From positions 1 to 64,000 of the forward strand of contig CAYSWV010000006.1 in assembly GCA_964434865.1 (NCBI GenBank): DNA of 64,000 bases. Reading direction: 5' to 3'. The notes below the pieces were generated by a model. That model was not told where the DNA came from. It did not search any database and saw only the letters and a program-made list of their open reading frames with translations. This document shows, one piece after another, positions 18,800-27,939 of the stretch. The position numbers and the translations under genes are program-made. Every line of letters begins with the position of its first letter. Positions within the stretch are counted from its first letter, which is position 1. The DNA is from CAYSWV01 sp964434865 (GTDB lineage Bacteria; Cyanobacteriota; Cyanobacteriia; Thermostichales; Thermostichaceae).

Positions 18800-20917
18800 T
18801 TACCGAAAAGACCGCGACTCATCGCTACAAGAGGGTTCAGCAGGTTCAGATTCTACAAGGGCCTCCTCCTCTTCCTCAGGATCATCCTCTTCAGGTTTAG
18901 CTTTCCAGTCGCAGGCAATAGCAGCATCAACGGGATCGCTAAAGCTGGGAAGATGAGCCGGATCTAGATCAGGCTGATGCAGATGCAGATCAAACCAGAA
19001 GGTAGAACCTTCCCCTAACTTGCTCTCCAGTCGAATGCGGGTATGGTGCTTTTCCAAAATATTGCGAACGATTGCTAATCCTAATCCTGTCCCTTCCAAC
19101 GTATGGACCCTATTTTCAACTCGGAAAAACCGGTCAAAGATTTTGACTTGATCTTCAGGATCAATTCCAATTCCAGTGTCAGCCACAGCAATCCGAACCC
19201 CTTGTTGAGTCCCATCAGGCCGCTCGACCACATGCGCATGAATCGAAACAACTCCTCCTGCAGAGGTAAACTTCAAGGCATTCCCGACCAAGTTAGATAG
19301 CACTTGCAATAGCAGATCATAGTTGCCCCAAACCGGTGGCAATTGGCCATCAATAAACGGTCTCAGTTTGATCTGTTTCTCACGGGCATTAAGCTGGTAG
19401 GTGCGAATGGATTGTTCGATCAACGCTGAAACTTCAGTGGCATCAAATTGATACTGCTTACCTGACTCTAATCGAGATAAATCCAGAACATCATTCACCA
19501 ACCGAGTTAAGCGATCGGTCTCACGATTGGCAATTTCTAGATAATCCTGACGTTCTTCAGGTGAAATCTGCTCCCCATATTCATATAACAGTTCAATAAA
19601 TGATTTAATACTAAACAGGGGTGTGCGTAGCTCATGACTGATATTGCTAATAAATTGACCTTTGGCTTCATTGAGTTCCACTTCACGGGTGATATCCTGA
19701 ACAGTGATCACAATTCCTTTTAAATTTTGCCGCTTTTGATCAAACACCGTGGATAACATCACCCGGATCACTCGCGAGTTAGGTTCAGGCAGGGCTACCC
19801 GGCACTCTTCACTCTCAAGTTCACCCCGAGCCATTTGAAAAAGCGGTCGGGTAATCTGAATCCGTAAAGCATCTGGAATATGCTCCAGGATCTTCTGGCC
19901 TAAAACTTCATAAGATTCCCAACTAAACATGCGCGAAGCAGCTGGATTCACCAAGAGAATCTTAAACCCATCATCTAACAGAATGGCAGCATCGACAATC
20001 GTGGATACCAAAATTTCAAGCTTAGCCTTAGCTGCTGTCATTTCTTCAATATTTTGTTCTTCATACCGCTGGAGACGCTCAGCCATATCGTTAAAGCTCT
20101 CAATCAGTTGAGCAAGCTCACCTCCAAAGGGTAAGGTAATCCGCTGCTGAAAGTTACCTGTGGCAATACCTTGAACACCTTGAACCAGATCTTTGATGGG
20201 TTGAGTAATCGTCAGCGCATTGACCACTGATCCTAAAATCGCTAAAACCCAGACGGCTAAGAAAACACCTATAGACACTTCCCGTGCCAGCTGTGAGGAG
20301 CGAACCAGGGTTGGATTAGGATTGATCCCCAGAGCTAGAGTGCCCAAGAAGTGGCCATGGTGATAGACGCCCACAAAAATATCAGTAACTCGACCTGCAG
20401 GTGTATGGTGGGTGCGAACAATAGCTTCGCCTTCAGCTGGGGGCCGACTATCAGGCAATTGGATCCGACGGGTCAGTGTGAGTGAATTTTTGACTTCTTG
20501 GTTATAAAACGGGATACCGTAGTAAATCTCTCCATCGGGGTTGGCATAGAGTAAGTAACGGATACTAGTGGTACTTTCATAATACTGTTTGGATAAATCC
20601 GCTAGACTTTGGCTTGCCTTCTGAGAGATCAAGGGGGCCACATTAGCTGCTAATAACAGACCCAAGTCTCGACCAAATCGCGTGTCATTAAACTGAGAAT
20701 CTTGTTGAACAATGTTAACCGCCCAAAAGGTAAAGCTGCTCACCACTAATGAGATCGCCAATGTGGCCACAAACAGCAATCGGGTTTCTAGACGCAAGTT
20801 CTGTGTGAATTTAAACCACCAGCGACCTATCGCACTTAAACGCAGCTGTGATCTCTGCTCTCGTAAGGTGCGTTGTGAGAGGCTATCGCTGTGATGATCG
20901 TCGTGATGATTACTCAC
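18800..20917 (-). CDS. nblS: Sensor histidine kinase, NblS/Hik33 type
   Basis: This 705-residue membrane sensor has the full layout of NblS (Hik33/DspA), the conserved cyanobacterial kinase that controls high-light, cold and nutrient responses through RpaB-type regulators. Transmembrane helices lie at about 45-68 and 213-237 with an extracytoplasmic loop between. HAMP follows at about 237-290, PAS at about 300-410, the phospho-acceptor in ISHELRTPLFSIKSFIELL near residue 429, then N (NLVGNALKFT), G1 (DTGIGI), F (FDRFFRV) and G2 (GTGLGLAI) boxes. An acidic tail (EEDDPEEEEE) ends the protein. No response regulator is adjacent, as is normal for this gene. The gene symbol rests on architecture and recognisable sequence. 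Confidence 0.9.
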   Translation of the reverse strand: MSNHHDDHHSDSLSQRTLREQRSQLRLSAIGRWWFKFTQNLRLETRLLFVATLAISLVVSSFTFWAVNIVQQDSQFNDTRFGRDLGLLLAANVAPLISQKASQSLADLSKQYYESTTSIRYLLYANPDGEIYYGIPFYNQEVKNSLTLTRRIQLPDSRPPAEGEAIVRTHHTPAGRVTDIFVGVYHHGHFLGTLALGINPNPTLVRSSQLAREVSIGVFLAVWVLAILGSVVNALTITQPIKDLVQGVQGIATGNFQQRITLPFGGELAQLIESFNDMAERLQRYEEQNIEEMTAAKAKLEILVSTIVDAAILLDDGFKILLVNPAASRMFSWESYEVLGQKILEHIPDALRIQITRPLFQMARGELESEECRVALPEPNSRVIRVMLSTVFDQKRQNLKGIVITVQDITREVELNEAKGQFISNISHELRTPLFSIKSFIELLYEYGEQISPEERQDYLEIANRETDRLTRLVNDVLDLSRLESGKQYQFDATEVSALIEQSIRTYQLNAREKQIKLRPFIDGQLPPVWGNYDLLLQVLSNLVGNALKFTSAGGVVSIHAHVVERPDGTQQGVRIAVADTGIGIDPEDQVKIFDRFFRVENRVHTLEGTGLGLAIVRNILEKHHTRIRLESKLGEGSTFWFDLHLHQPDLDPAHLPSFSDPVDAAIACDWKAKPEEDDPEEEEEALVESEPAEPSCSDESRSFR

Positions 20918-21046
20918 ACTAAATTCCGCATTAGAGTAGAGTCTTAAGCCAGCATGCCCATTATGCCATGAGGTTCAAACTGACCGATAACCTTAAAAGT
21001 ATTTGGCCTAAGCAACTCCAATCGAAGCTCAACTAGTGCCAATGAG

Positions 21047-21121
21047 CTTACTATCAATCCCTTTACTATCAATTTGCCTACCATCAATTTGCTTACTGTC
21101 AATCTACTTACTATCAATCTG
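21047..21121. repeat. 15-bp unit x5 degenerate tandem repeat
   Basis: Five successive 15-base units of the form YTTACTATCAATYTG (variants CTTACTATCAATCCC, TTTACTATCAATTTG, CCTACCATCAATTTG, CTTACTGTCAATCTA, CTTACTATCAATCTG) sit in the 371-base divergent spacer between the nblS-type gene and cysC. The spacing is exact, and TATCAAT is the most constant core. It could be a multi-site protein-binding region for either promoter or simply a local expansion. The rest of the spacer holds AT-rich promoter-like DNA near 21160-21220. Confidence 0.9.
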
Positions 21122-21288
21122 CCTAAAGGTAACCTTAGGGTATGCTAACCTGGATGGCTACTATAGTAGACTGCTTTAGGCGATGACCCATCTACCACAA
21201 CTGTAACTCTTTATATTTACGTATGTCCGCTTAAAGGATCAGTTACCCAGGGTCAATCAATGTAGTTCGTTATGAGGAGCCAGTTGCA

Positions 21289-21816
21289 ATGACACACAAA
21301 GGCGTAACCGTATGGTTCACTGGCCTCAGTGGTTCAGGTAAAAGTACCATTAGCCGTAAGCTGGAACATTATCTGCGTGAGCAAGTGTACAAAGTTGAGA
21401 TCCTAGATGGTGACATTGTTCGGCAAAATTTGACCAAAGGTTTAGGTTTTAGTCGTGAAGATCGAGACACTAACATCCGACGAATTGGATTTGTGGCTCA
21501 CCTCCTAACCCGCAATGGCGTTATTGTACTCGTTTCGGCCATTTCGCCCTACCGTGATATTCGTGATGAAGTCCGGGAGCGAATTGGTGATTTCATTGAA
21601 GTATTTGTTGATGCTCCCCTCTCAGTTTGTGAAGATCGGGATGTCAAAGGTTTGTATAAGAAAGCTCGAGCAGGTGAGATCAAAAACTTTACAGGGATCA
21701 GTGATCCCTACGAACCCCCCTTAAATCCAGATGTTATCTGTAATACTGATCAAGAAGATGTTGAGGAAAGTGTTACCAAGGTGATAGAAACTATGCGCTC
21801 TAAACACTATATCTAA
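21289..21816 (+). CDS. cysC: Adenylylsulfate kinase CysC
   Basis: CysC phosphorylates APS to PAPS with ATP, in sulfate activation in the cytosol. At 175 residues it is a normal stand-alone enzyme. Visible are the P-loop GLSGSGKST at residues about 12-20, LDGDIVRQNL near 40, LGFSREDRDTNIRRI, and the FVDAPLSVCEDRDVKGLYKKAR block. The ATG has GAGGAG 10-15 bases upstream. It diverges from the nblS-type gene, and a cupin gene converges from downstream 30 bases away. Confidence 0.97.
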   Translation: MTHKGVTVWFTGLSGSGKSTISRKLEHYLREQVYKVEILDGDIVRQNLTKGLGFSREDRDTNIRRIGFVAHLLTRNGVIVLVSAISPYRDIRDEVRERIGDFIEVFVDAPLSVCEDRDVKGLYKKARAGEIKNFTGISDPYEPPLNPDVICNTDQEDVEESVTKVIETMRSKHYI

Positions 21817-21846
21817 ACGCTAGTCAAAAAGTTAGCAATTTAAGAA

Positions 21847-22314
21847 TCAAGCCGCTAGCGCCGCCAAAGGCACAGACATCTGAGGTAGCGCTTGTAGTAA
21901 TCGAGGAATGCTGCCACTACAATACACTCGAAATTCACTAGCGATCGTTGCTTGTTCAGACCGAACAGCCTGATTGAGGACCAGCGATCCTGCAGGGTCT
22001 GATACTGAGCGATGAAAGGTACCCGGAGGTAACCGTAAGATGGCACCATTAGCTTCTAAGCGAACCACTTGAAACGGATCAGCCCAAGCAAAATTCACCA
22101 GATAAAAGGTCCGCCCTCCCGTTAAAGCAAGCAAGTTATCCTCTTGATGGGGATGCATATAAAATTGCCAGTAACCTTCTGGACTATCGTTGGGACTGGT
22201 AGCTGGGCCATCATGGAATACTAAATCACGTGCATTTGAAGCAGAGATTGTAATGTCAAAAAAACGAACACTAGGGGTATCTCGAAACTTAGCATATGAA
22301 ATCAGTTCAAACAT
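21847..22314 (-). CDS. Cupin-like protein
   Basis: This 155-residue protein has a single cupin-like core: YMHPHQEDNLLALTGGRTFYLV supplies HxH...E/D-type metal-site residues, and RLPPGTFHRSVSD supplies the second motif with its histidine. The pattern is closest to sugar-isomerase-like (dTDP-sugar epimerase-like) cupins, but the substrate cannot be told. It is cytosolic with no signal. It converges on cysC with 30 bases between the stop codons; there is no same-strand partner. Confidence 0.75.
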   Translation of the reverse strand: MFELISYAKFRDTPSVRFFDITISASNARDLVFHDGPATSPNDSPEGYWQFYMHPHQEDNLLALTGGRTFYLVNFAWADPFQVVRLEANGAILRLPPGTFHRSVSDPAGSLVLNQAVRSEQATIASEFRVYCSGSIPRLLQALPQMSVPLAALAA

Positions 22315-22558
22315 AAGCTTAAAGTTGAATGCTGCAGTGTCTGGCTTGCTATCTAAACTATCCCAGTCTTAAGATCTAAACAAAACAGATCTTAATTAGC
22401 ATCTATGCAGAAAGCGAATTGATTAGGATGGGTGTGTGGGTGCCGTTGATTTGAATGGAAGAACCCTCGGTCTGATGGTTGAGATCACTTGTAAAATAAG
22501 ATCGAATGACTCCTGGTAGAGACGTCATGAACCGCTGTGCTTAAACAGTGACTGATCC

Positions 22559-23434
22559 ATGATGACGATCGAGCAATTACGCATTTTTTTGGCTGTAGCC
22601 GAGTCTGAAAATTTTTCGTCAGCTGCACTCCAATTGGGCACTTCACAGTCTAAAGTGAGTCGAGCTATTGCAGCGTTGGAAGATGAGTTAGGGATCCAAC
22701 TACTGACCCGAGGTCGGTTTGGGGCTAGGCTTACACAAGTAGGAGAACGGGTATTAGACTATGCCCACCAAATGGTTCAAATTCGGGAGGCCATGGCCCA
22801 TGATGTCAATTTGGCCCGTGGCTTAAATGGTGGGCAGGTTCGGGTGGCGTCGTTTCGAAGTGCTGCTACTCATTTGATCCCCCCTTTGATTGCTCAGTTT
22901 GCTGAACGGTTTCCCAATGTGAGTTTGACCTTAACCGAAAGTGAACCGACCAAAATTGATCAAGCCTTACGGGAAGGTCGTGTAGATATTGGCTTAGTCC
23001 CGCTCCCTCGCTCTGAAGAGTTTGAAACCTGGGAAATTGCCCGGGATGAATTTGTCGCTTTATTGCCAGGCTCCAGTCCTATCCAGGCTACCTCACTCAC
23101 CTGGCAAGATCTTTCAACTTATTCTTTTATTCTATATAACTATGCAGAATGTACATCAGCAGTCCGTAATCATTTTGCAACATGGGGCCAATCTCTGAAA
23201 GTTGCTTATGAAGTGAAAGAAGATTCAACTATTGTCAGTATGGTGGCTCAAGGGTTAGGAGCTGCCATCTTACCTCACTTAGCTGTGTTGCCAGTGCCAC
23301 CGGGAGTATCGATGTTTTCGTTACCGATTCCACTGGAGCGTCGGATTGGAGCTGCTGTATTAGCCAATAGCTTGCAACCTCCTGCTGTGTTTGCTTTTCT
23401 TGATCTGCTTAAGGCTATGAATGCTCAAAAATAG
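22559..23434 (+). CDS. LysR-family transcriptional regulator
   Basis: The 291 residues show the LysR winged-helix motif at the N-terminus (TIEQLRIFLAVAESENFSSAA... SQSKVSRAIAALEDELG) and an effector-binding domain at about 90-290. The length is typical. The family usually regulates a divergent neighbour, which here would be the cupin gene 244 bases away. There are two tandem ATG codons, and either could be used. The ligand cannot be predicted. The 219-base spacer downstream holds no convincing element. Confidence 0.93.
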   Translation: MMTIEQLRIFLAVAESENFSSAALQLGTSQSKVSRAIAALEDELGIQLLTRGRFGARLTQVGERVLDYAHQMVQIREAMAHDVNLARGLNGGQVRVASFRSAATHLIPPLIAQFAERFPNVSLTLTESEPTKIDQALREGRVDIGLVPLPRSEEFETWEIARDEFVALLPGSSPIQATSLTWQDLSTYSFILYNYAECTSAVRNHFATWGQSLKVAYEVKEDSTIVSMVAQGLGAAILPHLAVLPVPPGVSMFSLPIPLERRIGAAVLANSLQPPAVFAFLDLLKAMNAQK

Positions 23435-23653
23435 TTTACAGAGAACGGCTTTGCCGGAGTGTAGCTGAGGTTAAGGATCTCCTCCTTTACTGAAGGATCC
23501 TGGTGGGAACCAACATTGCCAGATTCTGTCGGAACGTTAAGCTCTATCTGTAAGATGAATCACCTGTCACGGTTACTGGTAAGGTGAGAATGCTCGAATG
23601 GAAACTTCCCACTTTGGCAGCACATTTAAGACGTATCGTTGGGCTGAGGTGTC

Positions 23654-25318
23654 ATGCGTATTGAGGCAGGGTCTATTAAGAAGTCAATTTGCATCGTGAA
23701 GCGATGGCTCTGGGTTTCACTGGCTCTCCTTTTAGTGGCCTGTAGCAACACATCCGCGGTAGAAGAATCGCCACCCTTACCGATCGACACCACCCCTCGC
23801 ATGCATCAGGAACCCACTCCAGTGGCTCTAGCTGATCTAGAAGATCAAACCGTGATTTGTGCGCCTAAAGTGAAGATCATTAGCCCTCAACCTGATCAAC
23901 TGTTCCAGGAGCGAACGGTTTCGGCTCAGTTTATGATCAAGGGCATGCCCCTCTTTAAGGATCCAGATCTAGGTTTAGGGCCTCATCTCCAAGTGGTGCT
24001 TGATCATTATGATTATCGTGAGATCTATGACTTAAACGAGCCTGTGGTTTTTGAAAACTTAGATCCTGGATCTCATACTCTCCGTGTGTTTGCTGAGCGC
24101 CCTTGGCATGAAAGTTTTAAAAATTCAGGAGCTTATGATCAGGTCACTTTTCATATTTGGGCCCCAACACCTGATACGATTCCTCAGCCTGACCTTCCCT
24201 TACTTACCTACAACAGCCCTAAAGATCACTATGGAGCCGAACCCATATTGTTAGATTTTTGGTTAGCCAATGCCCCCATACGGGAATCTTTGTTACCTAA
24301 TGTGCCTAAAGATTGGCGAGTTCGCTATTCGTTAAATGGGGATTATGCTTACTTAGATCAATGGGAATCGATTTATTTAAGTGGACTACGCCAGGGGCGC
24401 AATCTAGTAACTGTTGAACTTGTAGACAGTGATGATGAACCTATCCGCAATTTATTTAATAGTACGGTCTATGAGATTGACTACAGTCCTGGCGGGCAAG
24501 ATACGTTATCAAAGTTGGTGCGGGGTGATCTCAAAGCAGATGATGCACTGAACCTGATCAATTTTTTTCAGCTTCCCTCTAGTTCTACCGTAGCTCCAGA
24601 GACATTAGAGGAACCTACCGCCCCGGAGCCTCTACCCAATCTAGACAGCCTAGAGGATCTCGAGATCCAGTCAGAAGTTCCCACCGTTGATCTAGCTCCT
24701 AATGTTGAACCTGATGTTGATGTAACCACCGAACCAGAGACTCTGAGCTTTGAAGAGACACCTGATCAACCTCTGCTAGAGAATCCAGAGACTACGTTTG
24801 CTGATCAGAGTGAAGACACGGCAGCCGATGAGGAGACGGCTAGCCCTAATGAGGCACATAAAGATCCTGTTGAAGATGAAGCTATTGAAGATTTGGATGC
24901 TACCGATACGGCAAGTACCGATCAGCCAGAGATGACTGCCCCAGAAGAAGCTATTGACCAAGCTGAGGCTATTGACCTTGACTTTGAAGCTCCTGACAGT
25001 CAAAGTCTAGAGTTCGAAGAGGCATCTGGAGCGACTCCAGAAAATCCTGAAGCAGTCGATCAGTTTCAAGCCGAGATTACTGATACTCCATCTGAGGAGC
25101 CTTCAGTACAACCGCCTGATCTAGAGACTTCTCAGCTTGTCCCAACTGAATCAAGTAACTTGCCCTCAACCACCCCTCAGCCAACCTCAATTGCCAAGCG
25201 CCCTATAGTAACCTCACAGCGGTTCCCAGCACCTAGAGCGACACCCCTACCCAAAGTCACTCCCATTCCTTACTCAGAACGTGATCTGCAGTTTCACTTT
25301 TTCCCCAAGGGGATCTGA
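23654..25318 (+). CDS. Acidic lipoprotein, unknown function
   Basis: Residues about 16-31 (RWLWVSLALLLVAC) form a lipoprotein signal with lipobox LVAC, so the mature protein should be lipid-anchored outside the cytoplasmic membrane. Residues about 70-290 look folded, with Ig-like strand patterns (KIISPQPDQLF... FEDLDPGSHTLRVFAERPW-like). From about 310 to 500 the chain is low-complexity and rich in Asp, Glu, Pro and Thr. A basic, Pro-rich C-terminal segment ends in LQFHFFPKGI. I do not know the family. The acidic stretch might bind cations or the wall; that is inference. ftsH converges 46 bases downstream. Confidence 0.82.
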   Translation: MRIEAGSIKKSICIVKRWLWVSLALLLVACSNTSAVEESPPLPIDTTPRMHQEPTPVALADLEDQTVICAPKVKIISPQPDQLFQERTVSAQFMIKGMPLFKDPDLGLGPHLQVVLDHYDYREIYDLNEPVVFENLDPGSHTLRVFAERPWHESFKNSGAYDQVTFHIWAPTPDTIPQPDLPLLTYNSPKDHYGAEPILLDFWLANAPIRESLLPNVPKDWRVRYSLNGDYAYLDQWESIYLSGLRQGRNLVTVELVDSDDEPIRNLFNSTVYEIDYSPGGQDTLSKLVRGDLKADDALNLINFFQLPSSSTVAPETLEEPTAPEPLPNLDSLEDLEIQSEVPTVDLAPNVEPDVDVTTEPETLSFEETPDQPLLENPETTFADQSEDTAADEETASPNEAHKDPVEDEAIEDLDATDTASTDQPEMTAPEEAIDQAEAIDLDFEAPDSQSLEFEEASGATPENPEAVDQFQAEITDTPSEEPSVQPPDLETSQLVPTESSNLPSTTPQPTSIAKRPIVTSQRFPAPRATPLPKVTPIPYSERDLQFHFFPKGI

Positions 25319-25364
25319 TCTAGAGGCGATCTAGAAAATTATGGACTGCTTGGAATTTAATTAC

Positions 25365-27230
25365 TCAAGCTACAAACAACTTAGCGCTCTTCAAATAGGA
25401 TTCTAGAGTTTCACCTTCGATCACTTCTTGCTCTAATAAGTGCTTTGAAATAGTCTCTAATAGATCACGATTCTCTTTTAAAAGGGTCAGGGCTTGCTGA
25501 TGGGCTGTTTCAACAATCTCTTTGACTTCTTGATCAATCGCTTGAGCTGTTTCATCACTAATTGAGCGCCGGGGATTGGGCATCCCATTATTTAGGAAAG
25601 CAGATTGCTGACCATGCTCATAGGCCAGAGGCCCTAAAATTTTACTCATGCCGTAGCTGGTTACCATTTGTTCGGCTAAGTCAGTGGCTCGCTGTAGATC
25701 GTTAGCCGCTCCAGTGGTGATCGTGCCAAAGACCAATTCTTCTGCCGAACGCCCCCCTAAGAGAGTGGCAATCTGACCCTTCAGTTCGGTTTCATCCAGT
25801 AAGAAGCGATCGCCTGTAGGGAGTTGGAGGGTATACCCCAGAGCCGCCATCCCGCGAGGAATAATGGAGATCTTGGCCACTTGATTACTGCCCGAGGTCA
25901 GAGCCCCTACTAACGCATGACCTACCTCGTGATAAGCCACAATCCGCTTTTCTTTATCACTTAAGACACGACTTTTCTTCTCAAGTCCCGCCACCACTCG
26001 TTCAATCGCCTCGGCAAAATGCTGCTGGGATACCACTTGCTCTTGGTGGCGAGCGGCTAGTAAGGCTGCTTCATTCACTAGATTGGCTAGATCAGCACCG
26101 GCAAAACCTGAAGTCCGAGCCGCTAAGCTTTTGAGATCAACGTTGTCTCCCAACTTAACTTTACGGGCATAGATCTGCAAAATCGCTAACCGACCCGCCA
26201 GATCAGGACGATCAACTAACACTTGTCGGTCAAATCGCCCTGGCCTCAGTAGGGCTTGATCTAAGGTTTCTGGGCGATTGGTGGCAGCTAGCACGATCAC
26301 CGTAGCATCCGTGGCGGCAAAGCCATCCATCTCGGATAAGAGCTGATTTAAGGTTTGTTCACGTTCGTCATTCCCCCCATACAAGGCTCCTGTTGATCGG
26401 GATTTCCCAATGGCATCAAGTTCATCAATAAACACAATGCAAGGAGCTTTTTGCTTGGCTTGTTCAAATAAGTCTCGGACCCGAGCCGCCCCCGCCCCCA
26501 CAAAGAGCTCAACAAATTCTGAGCCTGAGATACTAAAAAAGGGGACTCCCGCTTCCCCCGCGACCGCTTTAGCCAGCAGGGTTTTACCCGTTCCTGGTGG
26601 GCCTACTAGTAAGACCCCTTTGGGAATGTGAGCACCTATTTGCAGATAGCGTTCAGAATGTTTTAAGAAATCCACGATCTCAGCTAGTTCAGCTTTGGCT
26701 TCTTCAATACCCGCAACATCGCTAAAGCTAACTTTAGTGGCCTCATTTTCAACATACACTTTAGCTCGACTTTTATTAATCGAAAGGGCTCCCTGCGGCC
26801 CCCCCCGCCCCCCAATAAAAAACTGCCAGATCGCCACAAACACCAGAGGGGGAATAATCCAACTTAACAAGTTACTAAACCATTGGTTCTGAGGGGGAGG
26901 GGCTGCCGAGAACTCAACTCCGTGAGCCTCAAGTCGACTGGGCAACTCCCTATCAAAGATCGGTGTTGTCACCAAAACCTGATCCTGTTGAGCAACTGAA
27001 GCCTCAAGTTGATAACGGATCTCTTGCTCTCCAATCGAGACTTTGGCCACTTCTCCATCATTAACCTGTTCAATAAACAAACTATACGGGACGCGCTGGA
27101 TCGGGGGACCAAACAGGAGAGGTGATAACACGTTGATAAACAAAAACAGCCCTGAAATCAGCAACAAAGCGTTACCAATCACCACAGAGCGGGGGGGTTT
27201 TGAGGGATCTTCTTTAATCGGCATAGACAA
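25365..27230 (-). CDS. ftsH: ATP-dependent zinc metalloprotease FtsH
   Basis: FtsH extracts and degrades membrane proteins and unassembled subunits as an AAA+ hexamer in the membrane. The 621 residues include two N-terminal membrane segments (about 18-38 and 118-138) flanking an exported loop, Walker A GPPGTGKT, Walker B IVFIDELDAIG, the second region of homology (ATNRPETLDQALLRPGRFDRQ is split over this block), and the zinc motif HEVGH. Wording around the AAA core recalls the FtsH1 (slr1390-like) cyanobacterial form, but distinguishing paralogues needs alignment. The gene is monocistronic with a 709-base upstream spacer. Confidence 0.97.
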   Translation of the reverse strand: MSMPIKEDPSKPPRSVVIGNALLLISGLFLFINVLSPLLFGPPIQRVPYSLFIEQVNDGEVAKVSIGEQEIRYQLEASVAQQDQVLVTTPIFDRELPSRLEAHGVEFSAAPPPQNQWFSNLLSWIIPPLVFVAIWQFFIGGRGGPQGALSINKSRAKVYVENEATKVSFSDVAGIEEAKAELAEIVDFLKHSERYLQIGAHIPKGVLLVGPPGTGKTLLAKAVAGEAGVPFFSISGSEFVELFVGAGAARVRDLFEQAKQKAPCIVFIDELDAIGKSRSTGALYGGNDEREQTLNQLLSEMDGFAATDATVIVLAATNRPETLDQALLRPGRFDRQVLVDRPDLAGRLAILQIYARKVKLGDNVDLKSLAARTSGFAGADLANLVNEAALLAARHQEQVVSQQHFAEAIERVVAGLEKKSRVLSDKEKRIVAYHEVGHALVGALTSGSNQVAKISIIPRGMAALGYTLQLPTGDRFLLDETELKGQIATLLGGRSAEELVFGTITTGAANDLQRATDLAEQMVTSYGMSKILGPLAYEHGQQSAFLNNGMPNPRRSISDETAQAIDQEVKEIVETAHQQALTLLKENRDLLETISKHLLEQEVIEGETLESYLKSAKLFVA

Positions 27231-27939
27231 GTAGACCTGAGAGCATGGGGCTTGGTCAATGATTTAAACTAGGTTAATGACAACCTTATAATGGCAACTC
27301 AATCACTACAATCTCTTAATAAATTAGCGATCTTCATCAACTAATTAACTAATCAACTAATCCATCACTTGTGAAGCTGTCAAGGACGACCGATAGACCT
27401 GAAAACGCTTCTTACAGCTTACCTGATCTCTTGAGCTGAGTAATTGATCGGACTTATAAGCCAGGTTGATACACTTGAAGTTGAATAATTTCCACCTATG
27501 ATCAATTAGTATTCCATTTAAGGGTGCTATCCGTGCTAGCTAGAACAGCTACCTTACATCTAGGTTAGAAGACCACTAGAGCTAAACAACTATCGCATGA
27601 ATTCGTGAAAACACTAGCGACTTTGTGATCTCAGGTCTCAGTAGAGAACGGCTCAAGTCATCCAAATCTCAGTATGCAAAATGAAGATCGTAAAAACACT
27701 AAGTTTTTGCGTGTAACTTTCAGTTATCATACGGATCCATTAACGATGAGTGTCCAGGTCTAGTAATTGGCTCCTGATGTGAGTCAAGCTTGGTTGGGGA
27801 TGTAAGGCCCATCGTTAGTTTAGGGTTATTTAAGTTGGTTTAGGGGTAGCTTAGGCCAGATCGGGGTTGACTGGTCAGGGTTGGCTTAAGTTAGATCGTT
27901 AACTGAACTGAAGACTATCGTGTAGGCAGGTTAGATAAG
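27231..27939. other. 709-base divergent spacer, no gene recognised
   Basis: This is the longest non-coding stretch in the window, between divergently transcribed ftsH and the DUF2325 gene. No ORF of note, tRNA or CRISPR is seen. It has an AT-rich section with short repeated AACTAAT-type words near 27338-27362, next to the ftsH start. Near 27785-27900, before the other gene, there is a plus-strand G/T-rich section with recurring TTAGG/GGGTT-like words. It probably holds two promoters with long leaders, but I cannot place them with confidence. Confidence 0.55.
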
